Source: Halichondria panicea
Taxonomy: Eukaryota > Porifera > Demospongiae > Suberitida > Halichondriidae
DNA: 64,000 nucleotides
Assembly: GCF_963675165.1 (NCBI RefSeq)
Contig: NC_087382.1
Coordinates: 930,001-994,000 of the forward strand
Direction: 5' to 3'
Shown: piece by piece, positions 21,332 to 33,200 of the stretch
Layout: every line of letters starts with the position of its first letter
Position numbering within the stretch: the first letter of the stretch is position 1
Notes under the pieces: generated by a model
The model's input: the letters and a program-made list of their open reading frames with translations, nothing else
Told to the model about the DNA's origin: nothing
Database searches by the model: none
Made by a program: the position numbers and the translations under genes

Positions 21332-23083
21332 AACTGTACAATGGGGTGATAGCGAAAAGCAATTGAAAGGTTCTTTGCTGGTGTATCTTGCGGATACCCC
21401 GGCAGCAGGTGTGGCTAGTGGCTTCAAAGAGGGTGTAGGTGGGGCTTACCGAGGCTGTCGAACATGTATGATCACCAAACAGGAACTCTGTCAAAAGGTG
21501 AACTGTATGGCATTATCATAGTATATACGCATACATACAGGAAACAGACATTAATTGACATATCCATGCATTGATATAGCTCCAGTGTGATAAGTTACGT
21601 CCTAGGAGAATTAAACAACATCTCACCTACTGTGAGTTAGTCGACAGTGACCCTTCTTTCTCAAGACAGTTCGGAGTGAATGGTCTCAGTATTTTACACG
21701 AAGCACCTGGATTTGATGTTTGTTCGTGCTTCCCTCATGACATAATGCATATCATATTTGAGGGTGTTTTGCCTCGTCATATAAAAGCATTGGTTCGTTA
21801 CTGCATCTCTCAGAAGCGATTTTTCACTCTACAACAGCTTAATACCCAAATTTCGATTTTCAAGTATGGGTACAGTGAAAAGATGAATAAGCCTCGACCT
21901 ATCGATAGAGATCACCTGACTGCAGAGGACAAAAAGATTGTACAATCAGGTAATTAATTTGTTCTACATGAATCCATACAAATAAATGCATGCATGTATG
22001 CATGCGTGCTCCTTTGCAGCATCGCAAATGTGGTTGCTAGGACGGCTTCTTCCGCTTATGGTTGGTGAATTTGTTCCTAACGATGATCCTCACTGGATCT
22101 GTTACTTGGGGTTGTTGTCTGTTATGGTTCTGTGCACAGCATTTGAGTTTACGAGCGATTCTATAGAGACTCTACAACTATCAATAGAGGACTACCTTCT
22201 CAGATATAATCAACTCTATCCTAACTCGATCGCCCCAAAGTTTCATTACCTGCTTCATTTACCAACACAAGCTAGACTGTAAGTTGCATTTGTCTTAGTC
22301 AACGCGTTTTAGGTGTGAAAACTGTTTGCACACAAACACGTATAATAATTATGCTACCTTTTGTAATGATACAGGTTTGGCCCCCTTCGTCATCAGTGGT
22401 GTATGCGCTTTGAAGCGAAAAATTCGCAGCTGAAACAGTTTGTGGGAAAGAATTTCAAAAATCTCCCCAAGACTATAGCGGAACGGCACCAAAATTACAT
22501 GTGCATGCACCTGTTACCTTCTCCTGGAGTGGAAAGGACCAATTTCCTATATAGTGGTGATGAAATCCACAAAGGTAATCTTAATTGAGATATTTATTTG
22601 CGATAAATGTTGTTTTTTAGTTGACGAGTATCCCCTTGAGAGCTTCCACCCGTCACAGTTGAAAGCTATCATAATGACAACGTTTCCAAATAAGCTGTTT
22701 TTACCTGTGTAAGTGATTTTACAGTCATAAAACCTTAATAACTGGACTTGTTCTGCAGTAGTTCTTGTGTAAAATGTCTAGGACAAGAGTTTCGCCCAAG
22801 TGGAGTTATCTGTTTGAAAAAACCTGAGGATACAGACTACCCAATCTTTGGTGAAATCAGGCATGTTGTTGTTGTCCGAGACTCAATATATGTTGCTGCT
22901 CAACTTTATACAACATTAGGTTTTAATTACCATTATTACAGCTATGAGGTGTGCTTAGACAATACTTACTCGGTTGTTCTTGTGAGTCAATTAGCGTTAT
23001 ACCAAGTACTTCACAAGTACACCATTAATTTACAAACACTGATTGTTGTGAGGTCATGTGACCATATAGAATTTTTTGTTTAA

Positions 23084-23580
23084 TAGCAGTGATGACAAGT
23101 GTATAATAATTATACTGTTATGATTGTTAAAATGATGACATATACGCAATATATAGAAAATAATACTGAATGACATAATTATTATACGTACAATACGATA
23201 GACTAGAATTTAATGGGTGTCACATGCACTTGCACCCATGCATATAGGTGCATAAGAATGAAAGGAGTGTTATTACAGCACCCCAGCCCCACTCACTTAA
23301 AGTTTGTGTGAGGTGCTGTCTCAGCACCCATGCATGCATGCATTGTTATATATAAGTGGTACATCACAGATAACATACTTATAATTGTTATAATTATAGG
23401 TAGCTTTTCCAACGTCGTTGCAAATAAACAAAGAGTTATTTTATATGACCCACTTGCATGTAATTTTAACATACATACAAGGTATGTTTGACTCACTTAC
23501 CGGGTACACTTTACCCATCTTCATTTAACATACGGGTTACTAGTAGTATAATTATAGAATCACTGTGTGATACGATTAGA
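23084..23580. other. Intergenic DNA before the first TRAF-type gene
   Basis: No gene. The last ~45 bp (TATAATTATAGAATCACTGT..) are shared with the region before the paralog at 26289, so they are probably the proximal promoter/leader. The GTGCTGTCTCAGCACCC stretch near 23310 is a small inverted repeat. Confidence 0.5.
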
Positions 23581-23583
23581 GCA

Positions 23584-24786
23584 ATGGCTAGTCCAGCTAA
23601 TTACGAGTTTGTAGACAAAGCACTAGAAGATCATCAATGCACTATTTGCACTAACATTCTAACGGACCCAGTACTGACGGATTGTTGTGGACAAGATTTT
23701 TGCGATGGCTGTCTAAATACGTGGCTACAGAGGCAAAAGACATGCCCACATTGTCGAGAAGCCAACTTCAAGTTTATTGTAGATAAACGAATGAAACGAG
23801 CCATCGATAGCTTGAAGATCTACTGTCCTAATCGCTCCAAACGGTGTGATAAAATCACTACACTGAGTACATGCAATCAACATCTCGAGAAATGCTTGTT
23901 TGTGGAGGTATCATGCACTATAAAATGTGGAGAAATAATGCTACGAAAAGAGCTTCAAGATCACGAGGACAACAAGTGCCCAAATCGCCTGGTACGATGT
24001 CAATATTGCAATACAGAGGGGATGCACAAAGAAATAACAGCCAAAAGTCACTTGGACAAATGTCCACTATTTCCTATTTCTTGCCCCAACAATTGTGAGC
24101 ATGAGAAAACACAGCGCAAGAATTTAACAGATCACCAGAAGGTGTGCCCTCTTGAGCCAGTGAAGTGTCCTTTTTTTGAAGCTGGGTGTAGTACAGAAAT
24201 TATTCCACGAAAAGATATGGCAGCACATAAAGCATCAAACACAGAGCACCACCTGGAGCTAGTGATGACAGAGACTGTTACACTCAAGCATAAGGCTAAC
24301 AAACTTGAGCAGGAGGCTAAACAGAAAGCGAGCAAATTTAAGCAGGAGGTACATTCTGAAAGAGAGGCCATGAAACTTGAGACTAAGACTACTAAAGATC
24401 AGCTACAGCAACTCTCACGCAAGTTTGATGGCCTAGCATCTTGTGTAACTAAGCAACTAGGCACCATTGATTCTAACCCAAAAGCAGCTATCAAGATCAT
24501 CAAAAGCTCTCTAGAGACAATGACCACAATGCTAGCACCAGATCACAAACCATACTACCTACCGCTAGTCAAAGAGTCGGAGTATAGAGCTCGATCAGCT
24601 TCATTCTACATCAAATCTGGCTACAAAATGTACGTGGGCAATGATGGACACGATAATTGCACTGTATACTTGGAGCAAGGTGAACACGATCACCGACTAA
24701 AGTGGCCCATGCCTAAAATGGAAATTGAACTCAGTACTACAGAGAATAAAACCCTGTATACTGCACCAGTTGTAACCTCACAGTGA
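23584..24786 (+). CDS. RING/TRAF-type zinc-finger protein, paralog 1
   Basis: ATG at 23584 starts MASPANYEFVDKALE. The RING (CTIC at 19-22 .. CPHC at about 56) is followed by three to four TRAF-type Cys/His repeats (residues about 80-245), a coiled coil (about 255-320; EQEAKQKASKFKQEV) and a MATH-like C-terminus (YRARSASFYIKSGYKMYV, LKWPMPKMEIEL). Such proteins are usually E3 ubiquitin ligases or adaptors. The RING run reads CCGQDFC, with Gln where His is usual, so zinc binding and E3 activity are uncertain. The frame ends at TGA 24784-24786; a neighbouring frame continues the last MATH strands (NRLDGDRIEQDI..NFVFLRLK) to about 24972. The intact paralog at 44595 joins these parts, so a deletion near 24768-24783 has truncated this copy. 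Confidence 0.85.
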   Translation: MASPANYEFVDKALEDHQCTICTNILTDPVLTDCCGQDFCDGCLNTWLQRQKTCPHCREANFKFIVDKRMKRAIDSLKIYCPNRSKRCDKITTLSTCNQHLEKCLFVEVSCTIKCGEIMLRKELQDHEDNKCPNRLVRCQYCNTEGMHKEITAKSHLDKCPLFPISCPNNCEHEKTQRKNLTDHQKVCPLEPVKCPFFEAGCSTEIIPRKDMAAHKASNTEHHLELVMTETVTLKHKANKLEQEAKQKASKFKQEVHSEREAMKLETKTTKDQLQQLSRKFDGLASCVTKQLGTIDSNPKAAIKIIKSSLETMTTMLAPDHKPYYLPLVKESEYRARSASFYIKSGYKMYVGNDGHDNCTVYLEQGEHDHRLKWPMPKMEIELSTTENKTLYTAPVVTSQ

Positions 24787-24999
24787 ACCGACTAGATGGT
24801 GATAGAATAGAGCAAGATATCACCAACCCATTCTCACCTGCAACTGTTTCCCATTTAGGAACCCATTTAGGAAGCGTTCTAAGAAACTTCGTATTCTTGA
24901 GATTGAAGGATCACTATTGTCCAAACAATATAATTATGTCCAGACTGTACAGCAGATATAGGGTAATTAAATAATTGCATGTTAGTTACTTTTTTAGTG

Positions 25000-25190
25000 A
25001 TATGTTAGTTGTACCCCGGCAATCATTGTTTATTTACAAAACAGAAGCCCAATACATAATTATACTTCTGATCGAATGTGAGTTTAAATTTACATAAGTC
25101 ATGGTGTCCATGCATGCATGCATGGTAATCATTAGAGGACTCTACTGGTCTTGACTGGTTGAAACTGAAAGATAAGAACAATACTCAGAT
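25000..25190 (+). repeat. Downstream block shared by the TRAF-type units
   Basis: TGTTTATTTACAAAACAGAA, AAGTCATGGTGTCCATG and TGGTAATCATTAGAG recur at 27755-28330 and 43270-43560. This marks the end of a duplicated unit. Here the site lacks the MITE that interrupts the second copy. Confidence 0.88.
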
Positions 25191-25970
25191 ATTCCAACAC
25201 TACTATATAACGAGTGTTACAAGCATGCGCTTGCTAATGCCTCTCGCCATGTTTTTGCTTTCGCTCAAAAGTATTAGAGTGTTATAGAAGAGGTAAATAA
25301 TTTGCAATGTGCTTTAATTGTTTCACAAGAAATGTGTGTCCACAGTTAATATATAGTGTATACTGATCGTCTTAAATGGCCTGTAGCCAAACAGTGGGAG
25401 CAAACCTTTATCAATTATAGTCATGCAGTAGTCTGTGAGATATTAAAGTACAATTCAATCACAGAATTCAATCAACAATACTGAAGCAACTGCATGTTAT
25501 TTAAATGGCCTGTAGCTAAACAGTGCAAAGGCACAGAGTAAGAGAGAATTTAATCACAGACAGTAGTATAGCGCAGACAGTATAGAGTAAACAATGGAAC
25601 TTCGAACAACACGGATTTTCGAACGATTTAGCACCACGGTAAGCAAAAACAAACAGCGATATGCAGAATCTGACCCTACACAAGCCAACTTACATGCCTT
25701 ATGCACCTATCAATGTCAGTCCCCACTACCCCCCTGCGGGGCATAGTACTATAGCTTGACATCTACAAGCTCACACGGATGTCCTGTGAGGGAGTAATTA
25801 TTGAGACCAGTATTATAATTATGCTATATTGCATGCATGCATGTACACTTGACTTTTTAGGACCACATTCAATGTGTGCAAACCTTAAAGAGAGAACCTT
25901 AAATACTAACTTCAATCACTTATAAAAATTATGTCTTGTATAGTAATGAGTTGGCACATAAAAAGGAACT
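25191..25970. other. Non-coding DNA with a repeat X fragment
   Basis: About 25205-25290 resembles one edge of repeat X (GCTAATGCCTCTCGCCATG). ATTTAAATGGCCTGTAGC-type short repeats occur at 25373 and 25500. No gene recognised. Confidence 0.6.
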
Positions 25971-25971
25971 A

Positions 25972-26129
25972 CAGTGGAACCCCTCTATATAACGAACACC
26001 TTTGGGGAACAATGTTTTGGCCTTTATATACAGAGGTGGCCTTTGTTGAGAGGTACTGGTCATTTGGGACCTGGCCGTTACATAGCAGCTGGCCTTTAAT
26101 CTGAGGTGGTTGTTAACAGAGTTCCACTG
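25972..26129. mobile_element. 158-bp MITE with TA target duplication
   Basis: The ends CAGTGGAACCCC and GTTCCACTG are flanked by TA (25970-25971, 26130-26131). The ends resemble the CAGTAGAAC termini of the 5.27-kb transposon, which could be a distant relative. It is internally GGCC-rich and non-coding. It lies about 160 bp upstream of the second TRAF-type paralog. Confidence 0.88.
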
Positions 26130-26288
26130 TATTTTGTCTATAGAATGTGTACATACCACATGATTACGCATGCATCAAATCCCTTGGGCTTTTAAAACCA
26201 CAACTAAAAGTCTAAGGGAGATACGTAACCTTCAGTACATGTGTTTAGTAGCATAATTATAGAATCACTGTGTGATACGATTAGAGCA

Positions 26289-27645
26289 ATGGCTAGTCCA
26301 GTTAATTACGAGTTTGTAGACAAAGTACCGGAAGATTATCTCTGCACTATTTGCACTAACATTCTAACAGATTCAGTATTGACGGATTGTTGTGGACAAG
26401 ATTTTTGCGAGGGCTGTCTAAAAAAGTGGCTACAGAGCCGGAAGACATGCGCACATTGTCGAGAAGCCAACTTCAGGTTTATTGTAGAGATAAACGAATG
26501 AAACGAGCCATCGATAGCTTGAAGATCTACTGTCCTAATCGCTCCAAACGGTGTGATAAAATCACTACACTGAGTACATGCAATCAACATCTCGAGAAAT
26601 GCTTGTTTGTGGAGGTATCATGTACTATGAAATGTGGAGAAATAATGCTCCGAAAAGAGCTTCAAGATCACGAGGACAACAAATGCCCAAATCGTCTAGT
26701 ACTATGTCAGTATTGCAACATAAAGGGGATGCACAAAGAAATAACAGCCAAAAGTCACTTGGACAAATGTCCACTATTTCCTATTTCTTGCCCCAAAAAT
26801 TGTGGGCATGAGAAAATACAGCGCAAGAATTTAGCAGATCACCAGAAGGTGTGCCCTCTTGAGCCAGTGAAGTGTCCTTTTTTTGAAGCTGGGTGTAGTA
26901 CAGAAATTATTCCACGAAAAGATCTGGCAGCACATAAAGCATCAAACACAGAGCACCACCTGGAGCTAGTGATGATACACTTAAACAGAAGGCTGAAAAA
27001 CTAGAGCAGGAGGCTAAACAGAAAGCGAGCAAATTTAAGCAGGAAGTAGATTCTGAAAGAGAGGCCATGAAACTTGAGACTAAGACTACCAAAGATCAGC
27101 TTCAGCAACTCTCACTCAAGTTTGATGGCCTAGCATCTTGTGTAACTAAGCAACTAGGCACCATTGATTCTAAGCCAAAAGCAGCTATCAAGAACATCAA
27201 AAGCTCTCTAGAGACAATGACCACAATGCTAGCACCAGGTGACACACGATACTACCTACCACTAGTTAAAGAGTCAGAGTATAGAGCTCGATCAGCTTCA
27301 TCTACATCAAGCCTGGCTATAAAATGTACGTGAACATTGATGGACACGATAATTGCACGGTATTCTTGGAGCAATTAAGGTGAACACGATCACCGACTAA
27401 AGTGGCCCATGCCTAAAATGAAAATTGCAACTCAGTTCCACAGAGTATAAAACCCTGTATAGTGAACCAATCTGCACCAAATAATTATAACCTCACAGTG
27501 AACCGACTAGATGGTGATAGAATAGAGCAAGATATCACCAACCCATCCTCACCTGCAACTGTTTCCCATTTAGGAGGAGTTCTAAGAAACTTTGTATTCC
27601 TAAGAGTGAAGAATCACTATACTACTCTTGTCCAGAAGAAGGTAT
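26289..27645 (+). pseudogene. RING/TRAF-type paralog 2, pseudogene
   Basis: The gene aligns along its whole length with paralog 1, starting MASPVNYEFVDKVPE at 26289. A 2-bp insertion (GTAGAGATAAACG) near 26485 shifts the frame after the RING. About 16 bp are missing near 26980, one base near 27300, and the end also changes frame (27370-27480). The remaining pieces match the intact gene closely, so decay is recent. The RING again has CCGQDFC. Confidence 0.9.
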
Positions 27646-27754
27646 GATATGATATGAAATGTCCAGAGTATCTAATGGACTCGGATGACTGAAGATTAGA
27701 CGCAGCGTCATGAACTCAGTCAACAATTAAATAATTTACTATAAGTTACTTTTT

Positions 27755-28450
27755 ATACAGTTTATTTACAAGACAGAAGCCCAACACATACTTTATAGAT
27801 AGAGGTGCATGATTGGGAGTTTAAATGTACATGCACAATTAAGTCATATAGCCTCGTTCCCAGGCATTACTTTTTCTTGTTCTTGTCTGTTCTCAATATG
27901 TATAACACGTTAAACTGCTTGCCAATTTAAAGTCTATAATTATGGTCATGCATATATCCACCAGTTACACAAAGTTTATTAGAGATCGAAGTGGGCAGTC
28001 CAATATCTCAACGTCTACCTGTCCACGCCCAATTTTACCCTTCTATCACCCTTCTACTGTCACGTGACGTCGCATACTAGGCTCTCCTTTTTCTTAACTT
28101 TACCTCTATTCTTCTTTATTCCTACCGTATTTTATCTTATTGAGCGATGTGACAAAGAACAGAAAAGAAAAAAGGAGAGACTAGCTGGGAACGAGGCTAC
28201 ACAAGTCATGGTGTCCATGGTAATCATTAGAGTACTCTACTGGTCTGGACTGGGTGAAACTGAAAGATATAAGAACAATACTTGGGGAAGAGATACCAAT
28301 ACATGTACTACTATAGGACCACAATGACAAGTTGAATGTCATCCTCTCTACTAAACCAACCTCTAGAATACGCTTTCACTATCGATAATTATAGTCAAAA
28401 TCTAAGTAAATACACACGATCCTTGCCAGAACGCAATATAGTTAGATCGC
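27755..28450 (+). repeat. Downstream block of TRAF-type unit 2, MITE-interrupted
   Basis: This is the same block as at 25000 and 43270 (ACAGAAGCCCAACACATACT, AGAATACGCTTTCACTA), interrupted by the MITE at 27849-28199. Confidence 0.88.
27849..28199. mobile_element. 351-bp MITE of the TAGCCTCG family
   Basis: Ends are TAGCCTCGTTCCCAGGC and CTAGCTGGGAACGAGGCTA. The paralogous sites near 25095 and 43350 lack it, so it was inserted after the duplication. AAGTCAT occurs on both sides, but the flanking duplication is imperfect. Confidence 0.85.
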
Positions 28451-28716
28451 AAAGGGTCAAATTTTCTGCTGTTTTGGCTCATTTGCATAGGTTATAAAAA
28501 GGTATTAATCGTTCGGATTTTGATGGCACTACAGCAGTTTTTTAAGAGACCACCATTGTCTAACGGTTTGCAGTCAGACCTCGAAACCAGAGCTGTACAT
28601 AGTTTACTAGTTGTAGATTATACGGTCATGCATTGTAGCTAGCTGTTTAGAACCTTCTGTCGATACGAGAGAGAGAGTTCGAAGAATTGTGGCTATATTC
28701 GAACTAAATCTGTTCC
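28451..28716. other. Non-coding stretch
   Basis: No gene recognised. The DNA leads into the palindrome at 28717. Confidence 0.4.
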
Positions 28717-28789
28717 AATATTTGAGTGTTTGGCCCTGTCACTCCGTTGAGACTCTCAACGGAGTGACAGGGCCAAACGCTCAAATATT
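28717..28789. repeat. 73-bp near-perfect palindrome
   Basis: Two 36-base arms (AATATTTGAGTGTTTGGCCC.. and its inverse) differ at one position and are separated by a single C. There is no gene on either strand. It could be two fused ends of an element or a foldback site. No direct repeats were seen at its edges. Confidence 0.95.
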
Positions 28790-29014
28790 ATATTATATGA
28801 AAGCTTTTTGCTGGCCGTGAGTTCAGACTTGAATAGAGCTCTACCTATAGTCTCTACCTAGGTACTATCAGCTTAGTGCTCTGAGCCGCTGTCCTCGAGA
28901 ACAAGCGTTCGAAAATAGAACGTGTAATCATATCATCGATAATCAGTTGTTTATTCTAATTTACTGAAGTTCACCTTCTGCATACTGGGGAGGTATTGCT
29001 ATGTAGGAAGTGGT

Positions 29015-29074
29015 GTGCGTGTGTGCGTGTGCGTGTGTGCGTGTGTGTGTGTGCATGTGTGTGTGTGTGTGTGT

Positions 29075-29106
<32 letters not shown>
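29015..29106 (+). repeat. (GT)n microsatellite
   Basis: A GTGTGTGCGTGTG-type run of about 90 bp. The open frame rich in Cys/Val is an artefact of the repeat. Confidence 0.97.
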
Positions 29107-29763
29107 AGGCAATGTTATAGTACTACATGTACTAGAGTGAATATTACAATCTTTCGTGCAAGTGCCCCAGAAAAAGTTGTTTTGGTAAAGATGGATAATG
29201 TAGAAAGCTCATATCAAGCAACTGTGTGTGTCTGGTAAAGGGTCATCACACGCACAACTCACCAACGAGTCCCCTAGCTGGCTTATGTGGTTACTGGAGA
29301 GGTCCAATTCCCTCAGGCTGTCCCACACAAACGAAGTAGAGTCATCACCTCCACACCTGAATACACCAACACACATCAGAATTTTGTTATAAATTATTAC
29401 ATAACGTTTTTGTTGTATAGAGTGTTGGGTCTACATAATAACACATAATTATACAAGCACATCGGAGTTTGGTTGTGACAAAGTTCCAAACTTTAGCCGG
29501 AAACCGGTGGCCTTTTTTCTCTCCCTATTAAACTGATTACTCACTTTAACAATTGTTTACTAATCACCACAAACCCACTACCTTATGTTGTCATGGAAAC
29601 ATTTTTGGTGTTGCTTATTCATTCACCTACACAATGGTATCAGCAGATTTTGTTCCAGTCATACATTTAAGTACAACTACTCACACATTTTTGGTATTCT
29701 ACTCGATGCACTGTATAATCTATACTAGGTCAATTTATTCCAATCTTAATTAAGATATAAAAC
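29107..29763. other. Non-coding stretch
   Basis: No domain-bearing frame and no structural repeat recognised before repeat X begins. Confidence 0.4.
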
Positions 29764-30225
29764 TAGTGTTCAAGCTGGCGCTGTGCTAATGCCTCTCGCC
29801 ATGTTTTTGCTTTCGCTCAAAAGTATTAGAGTGTTATCTATAATGAATTTTATATTAAAGTTAGCTTATCTATATAAAGTCACTGAGAAGAAAAGACTTA
29901 TTTACATGCATCTATTGTAAGTTATTATTTTTTGTATTATGTGGCTTACCAGGACATCAAGAAAGAAGAAAATTGATTCTTCCAGGATCTGTAGTTCAGT
30001 GTATATAATATCTAAGAAGAAAAGACCTGTGTACATGCATATTGTTATCTATATTGTTATATGGTAGTGTTTTGTGGCTTACCAGGCCCTCAAGACAAAG
30101 ATGATTCTGCCAGGAGGATCTGGATCTGGATCTTGGATATTATTTTCTCACACATGGGGAATGAGCGCGCATGCGCATTACATCCACAGGAATAATTAAA
30201 GGGTGTGTCCAAAGAGATCAATTTT
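29764..30225 (+). repeat. Repeat X, most complete copy (empty insertion site)
   Basis: The repeat contains two related ~100-bp halves (AAGAAAAGACTTATTTACAT and AAGAAAAGACCTGTGTACAT, each followed by GTGGCTTACCAGG). It is matched in reverse by 541-679 plus 5957-6063 and by 10140-10375. At 30065-30066 the TA target of the 5.27-kb transposon is present once, uninterrupted. On the minus strand CTG|GTAAGCC looks like a splice donor, so it may derive from gene exons. Confidence 0.88.
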
Positions 30226-33200
30226 ACAAATGGCTACTGTACTGCTAGCTAGCTGTTTTAACAGATATTTTCTGAGTATTGTAGCTAACAAAAAGCTAGC
30301 GCTTTAGTGCAAGGCTAACTCATATGTTGAATAGAAAGTTTGTGCGGACAGATGATGCTATGAAAGATTCTGAAGAGACTGCAACAGCCTTCAATGTGAG
30401 TCAAACTAGCCATAACTCGAGAAAGAAGCTTTAGTTTGCTAATCCACGAATCAAAATCCAAGAGAACGTGGCTAGAAGCCTATAGAAGCTGTTAGTTTTC
30501 GTCGCATTGTAACCGTTGAGCAGTTATAGCTGGAATACACACACACACACACAGACAGACACACACACAGTCAGCTTTACCGTATCCCTCGTGCGGCTAC
30601 GCCTCGAGGCATAACTACTCAATATTCTACTCTCTAGACTGGATGCACTGTATAATTGATCAAAACACCATGGCACCATGCATTAGATAGACCTCCCTTA
30701 GAAGCTAATGTAACCAAGGGGAACCTCCAACAAAAGAAAGTACAGTTATGTGTAATACAGTTATGTCATCCTCAGAACACAGTGATTTCCTGGTTTCCTA
30801 GACAGTGGCTACCAGCCAGCAGTACATTACCTTACTCTGAGTTCAAAGACACTGATAATTTGCAGTACAATACCTGTCATGACAGCCCCAGCCAAATGCT
30901 ACAGCATTCAAAATCTAAACTTGGCTATAACATAATTATGAAATATATACCCAAAGAAAATTGACTACAATAATTAAATTCAGACATAGACATTTTTTTA
31001 TTATATAGCGATCACCCTAGGGCAATGGCTACAATAGAGAGGTGGTCTGGTTGAAGGGGATTATACTCTAGTACAATTACATTGGCCTCATTCGTTACTA
31101 TGTACGTTAAAAATGAAACATGTGCAGTTCAGTTGCTATGCTATATAGAAGTGATTCTAAATATGCATGATATACAATGAAGCCTGTCTTGTGTTGAGGT
31201 CACGCTAATAAGTGGGTCTAATGGGGCCCTAAACCTCTATTCAGCCAGGCAACCTCTCCATTACAGCCCCAATGCCATTACAGCCTCACTGTTGGTCTGC
31301 TGGAGGGTGGCTACTACAGACATGTACCCATCCCCACTTCAATCACACTTCCATTAGCAACACATCTATAGAGCCTATAGCTTGGGGTTACATATTATCG
31401 CTAAGTGACCACCACAATCAATCAAAGCCACAGGCACTCTGGCAATTGGCTATAGGACAATGGCTTAGGCTGACACACCCCACCAGTGATACACAGGTGA
31501 CCGCCTTTACAGTGAATCTTGTATATAGTGGTGGCCCTGGGGCAGACTAACAGTGGTTGTAACAAAGAGGTGGTCTGCTAACACATGTACATGTATGGAG
31601 AGACTTTGGGGCCTGGCTGATGGTGACTACCTTGCTAGGTGAACTGTTAACAAGCCTGGGAAGCTATTTGGTATACACGTACAGTACCTAGCAACTATCT
31701 GATAATTAAGAAATCCACGAAGTGCAAATTTTCCATGGCAACTAGACAAACATGTACGCATTATTATGGTTTAATTTAAACCGGTAATAGAATAATTATA
31801 GTAAGCTACACAACACAGGGTATACCTTAAACAAAAGATACTGCCACTCACATCCTGGGAACTCAACACCATCACATTGACAACAACACACCCTGATCAT
31901 CACTTATCAACAACTTAGGGTTATAACAAAGGTGCATCTTATCACTGCCTTCAAGGCAGAGGTTTTGGAACTAAGGTTACTCATGCATTTAAAGTTAAAT
32001 TTAACTTGTAATGATGAAAGTGATATACAAGTCAAATCAAGTATATCATCATTAACGTGTAGACCCGTGTAATTAGCATGGAGACTAGTAACTGTGTTAT
32101 GATTACATGAACATCTCACCCGAACTTTGACCTCCAGTGGTTGTGTATAGTATATAGCGTAACAGAGATACAGTCCGGCCAGTTTAGAGTTGCCTGGGCC
32201 GTCCCTTTTGGTCATGTGACTCATGCCCACTTATAGCAGCTTGTGGATGACCTCGATTAGTGTGAGGTTGGAGCTAGTCAGAACCTTGTCACTGCACAGC
32301 TCTGGAATACTGCACAAAAGCAAGCACACACAACATGACACAATAGCTACTAAATATCTTGGGGCAGGTGCATTCATAATTCAGGAATGAAACTCTTCTA
32401 CTATTATTTTAATAATAATTACTTACTCTAAGTTATCTAAACGAAGCACCACATTCATTTTTGTATCCATATGGTCACCCTCTACATGTATAATGCCATG
32501 TTTAATGGGCCCCAAAATCTCCATAGCATGTGTTGGAAGGTAAAGGGACCTGGCCAGGTGGTGCTGTAATTAGAACGATGGTAGCTAGCTGTGGTAGCAG
32601 GCCACCTCTTTGTTACATACCACAAGATATTTTCAACTTATGCTGAACATTATGGAATTGTATGTGTTACCTAATAGAGTGTACTTATAATTGTCATGAA
32701 TAATTATAGCCCATACGTTTTTTTCTCTTGTGTTTTGTATGCTAGCACATTGTGATTACCGGAACCTTGATACTTAACTCATTGTGTAAAAGTATATTCA
32801 TTATATGTAGCATATTGTCCTCTATTATATAAATAAATGCTAATTCGAAAAAAGGGCCTGATATGTATTATTGCACATGTGTCATCTGCATGGGGAATCT
32901 TGGTAATACTCAATGGCCTGCACAGCACATTGCACTCAAGAATTCCAACACAATGCGTGTTACCATACAGTGAATAATTGTGGGTCATTGAGGCTATGCA
33001 AGTGATTATTAGTTACTTTACGGAATCCTACGTACTTGGTCTATAGGTTATTTTAAATAGTCTATCACAGTGTCAATACATTATTTGTGCATGGGTTTAG
33101 AAAATACAAAAAAGCTCAAGAGTCTTTAATGGTGCACTAACCCTAATTTAATTCCCATTCATCTGTTGCATTCAGAGTCACATGTATATACAACTAGTAT

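Larger units (their letters stand above)
19363..23083 (+). pseudogene. C2H2-finger DDE transposase-like gene, ten exons, interrupted
   Basis: Exon 1 (19363-19949) starts MAQQREVYRCSMC and carries two C2H2 fingers (CSMC..HIYTVH, CSFC..HLFRGC). Splice-supported exons follow: 20000-20115, 20167-20359 (DYRMHGVLCDVMDG, ELEVANPLGSRRGKQKL), 20413-20573 (AVFYWTLLNVHPAHRSS), 20623-20633 joined to 21337-21497 (GGAYRGCRTCM), 21580-21949 (CFPHDIMHIIFEGVLP), 22020-22278, 22375-22574 (QWCMRFEAKNSQLKQF), 22621-22708 and 22759-23083. The Asp/His motifs (DELEVANP, HDIMH, RFEAKN) recall the metazoan transposase group near CACTA/Transposase_21; I am not certain of the superfamily. A 698-bp MITE splits exon 5 and exon 2 needs a frameshift near 20085-20092, so the copy is dead although most of it is open. 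Element ends were not found. Confidence 0.75.

Noticed and set aside
28996..29238. Cys/Val-rich 80-codon frame
   Set aside because: Translated (GT)n microsatellite.
30656..31550. Two frames of about 100 codons
   Set aside because: No domain, splice signals or paralog; composition like the surrounding non-coding DNA.
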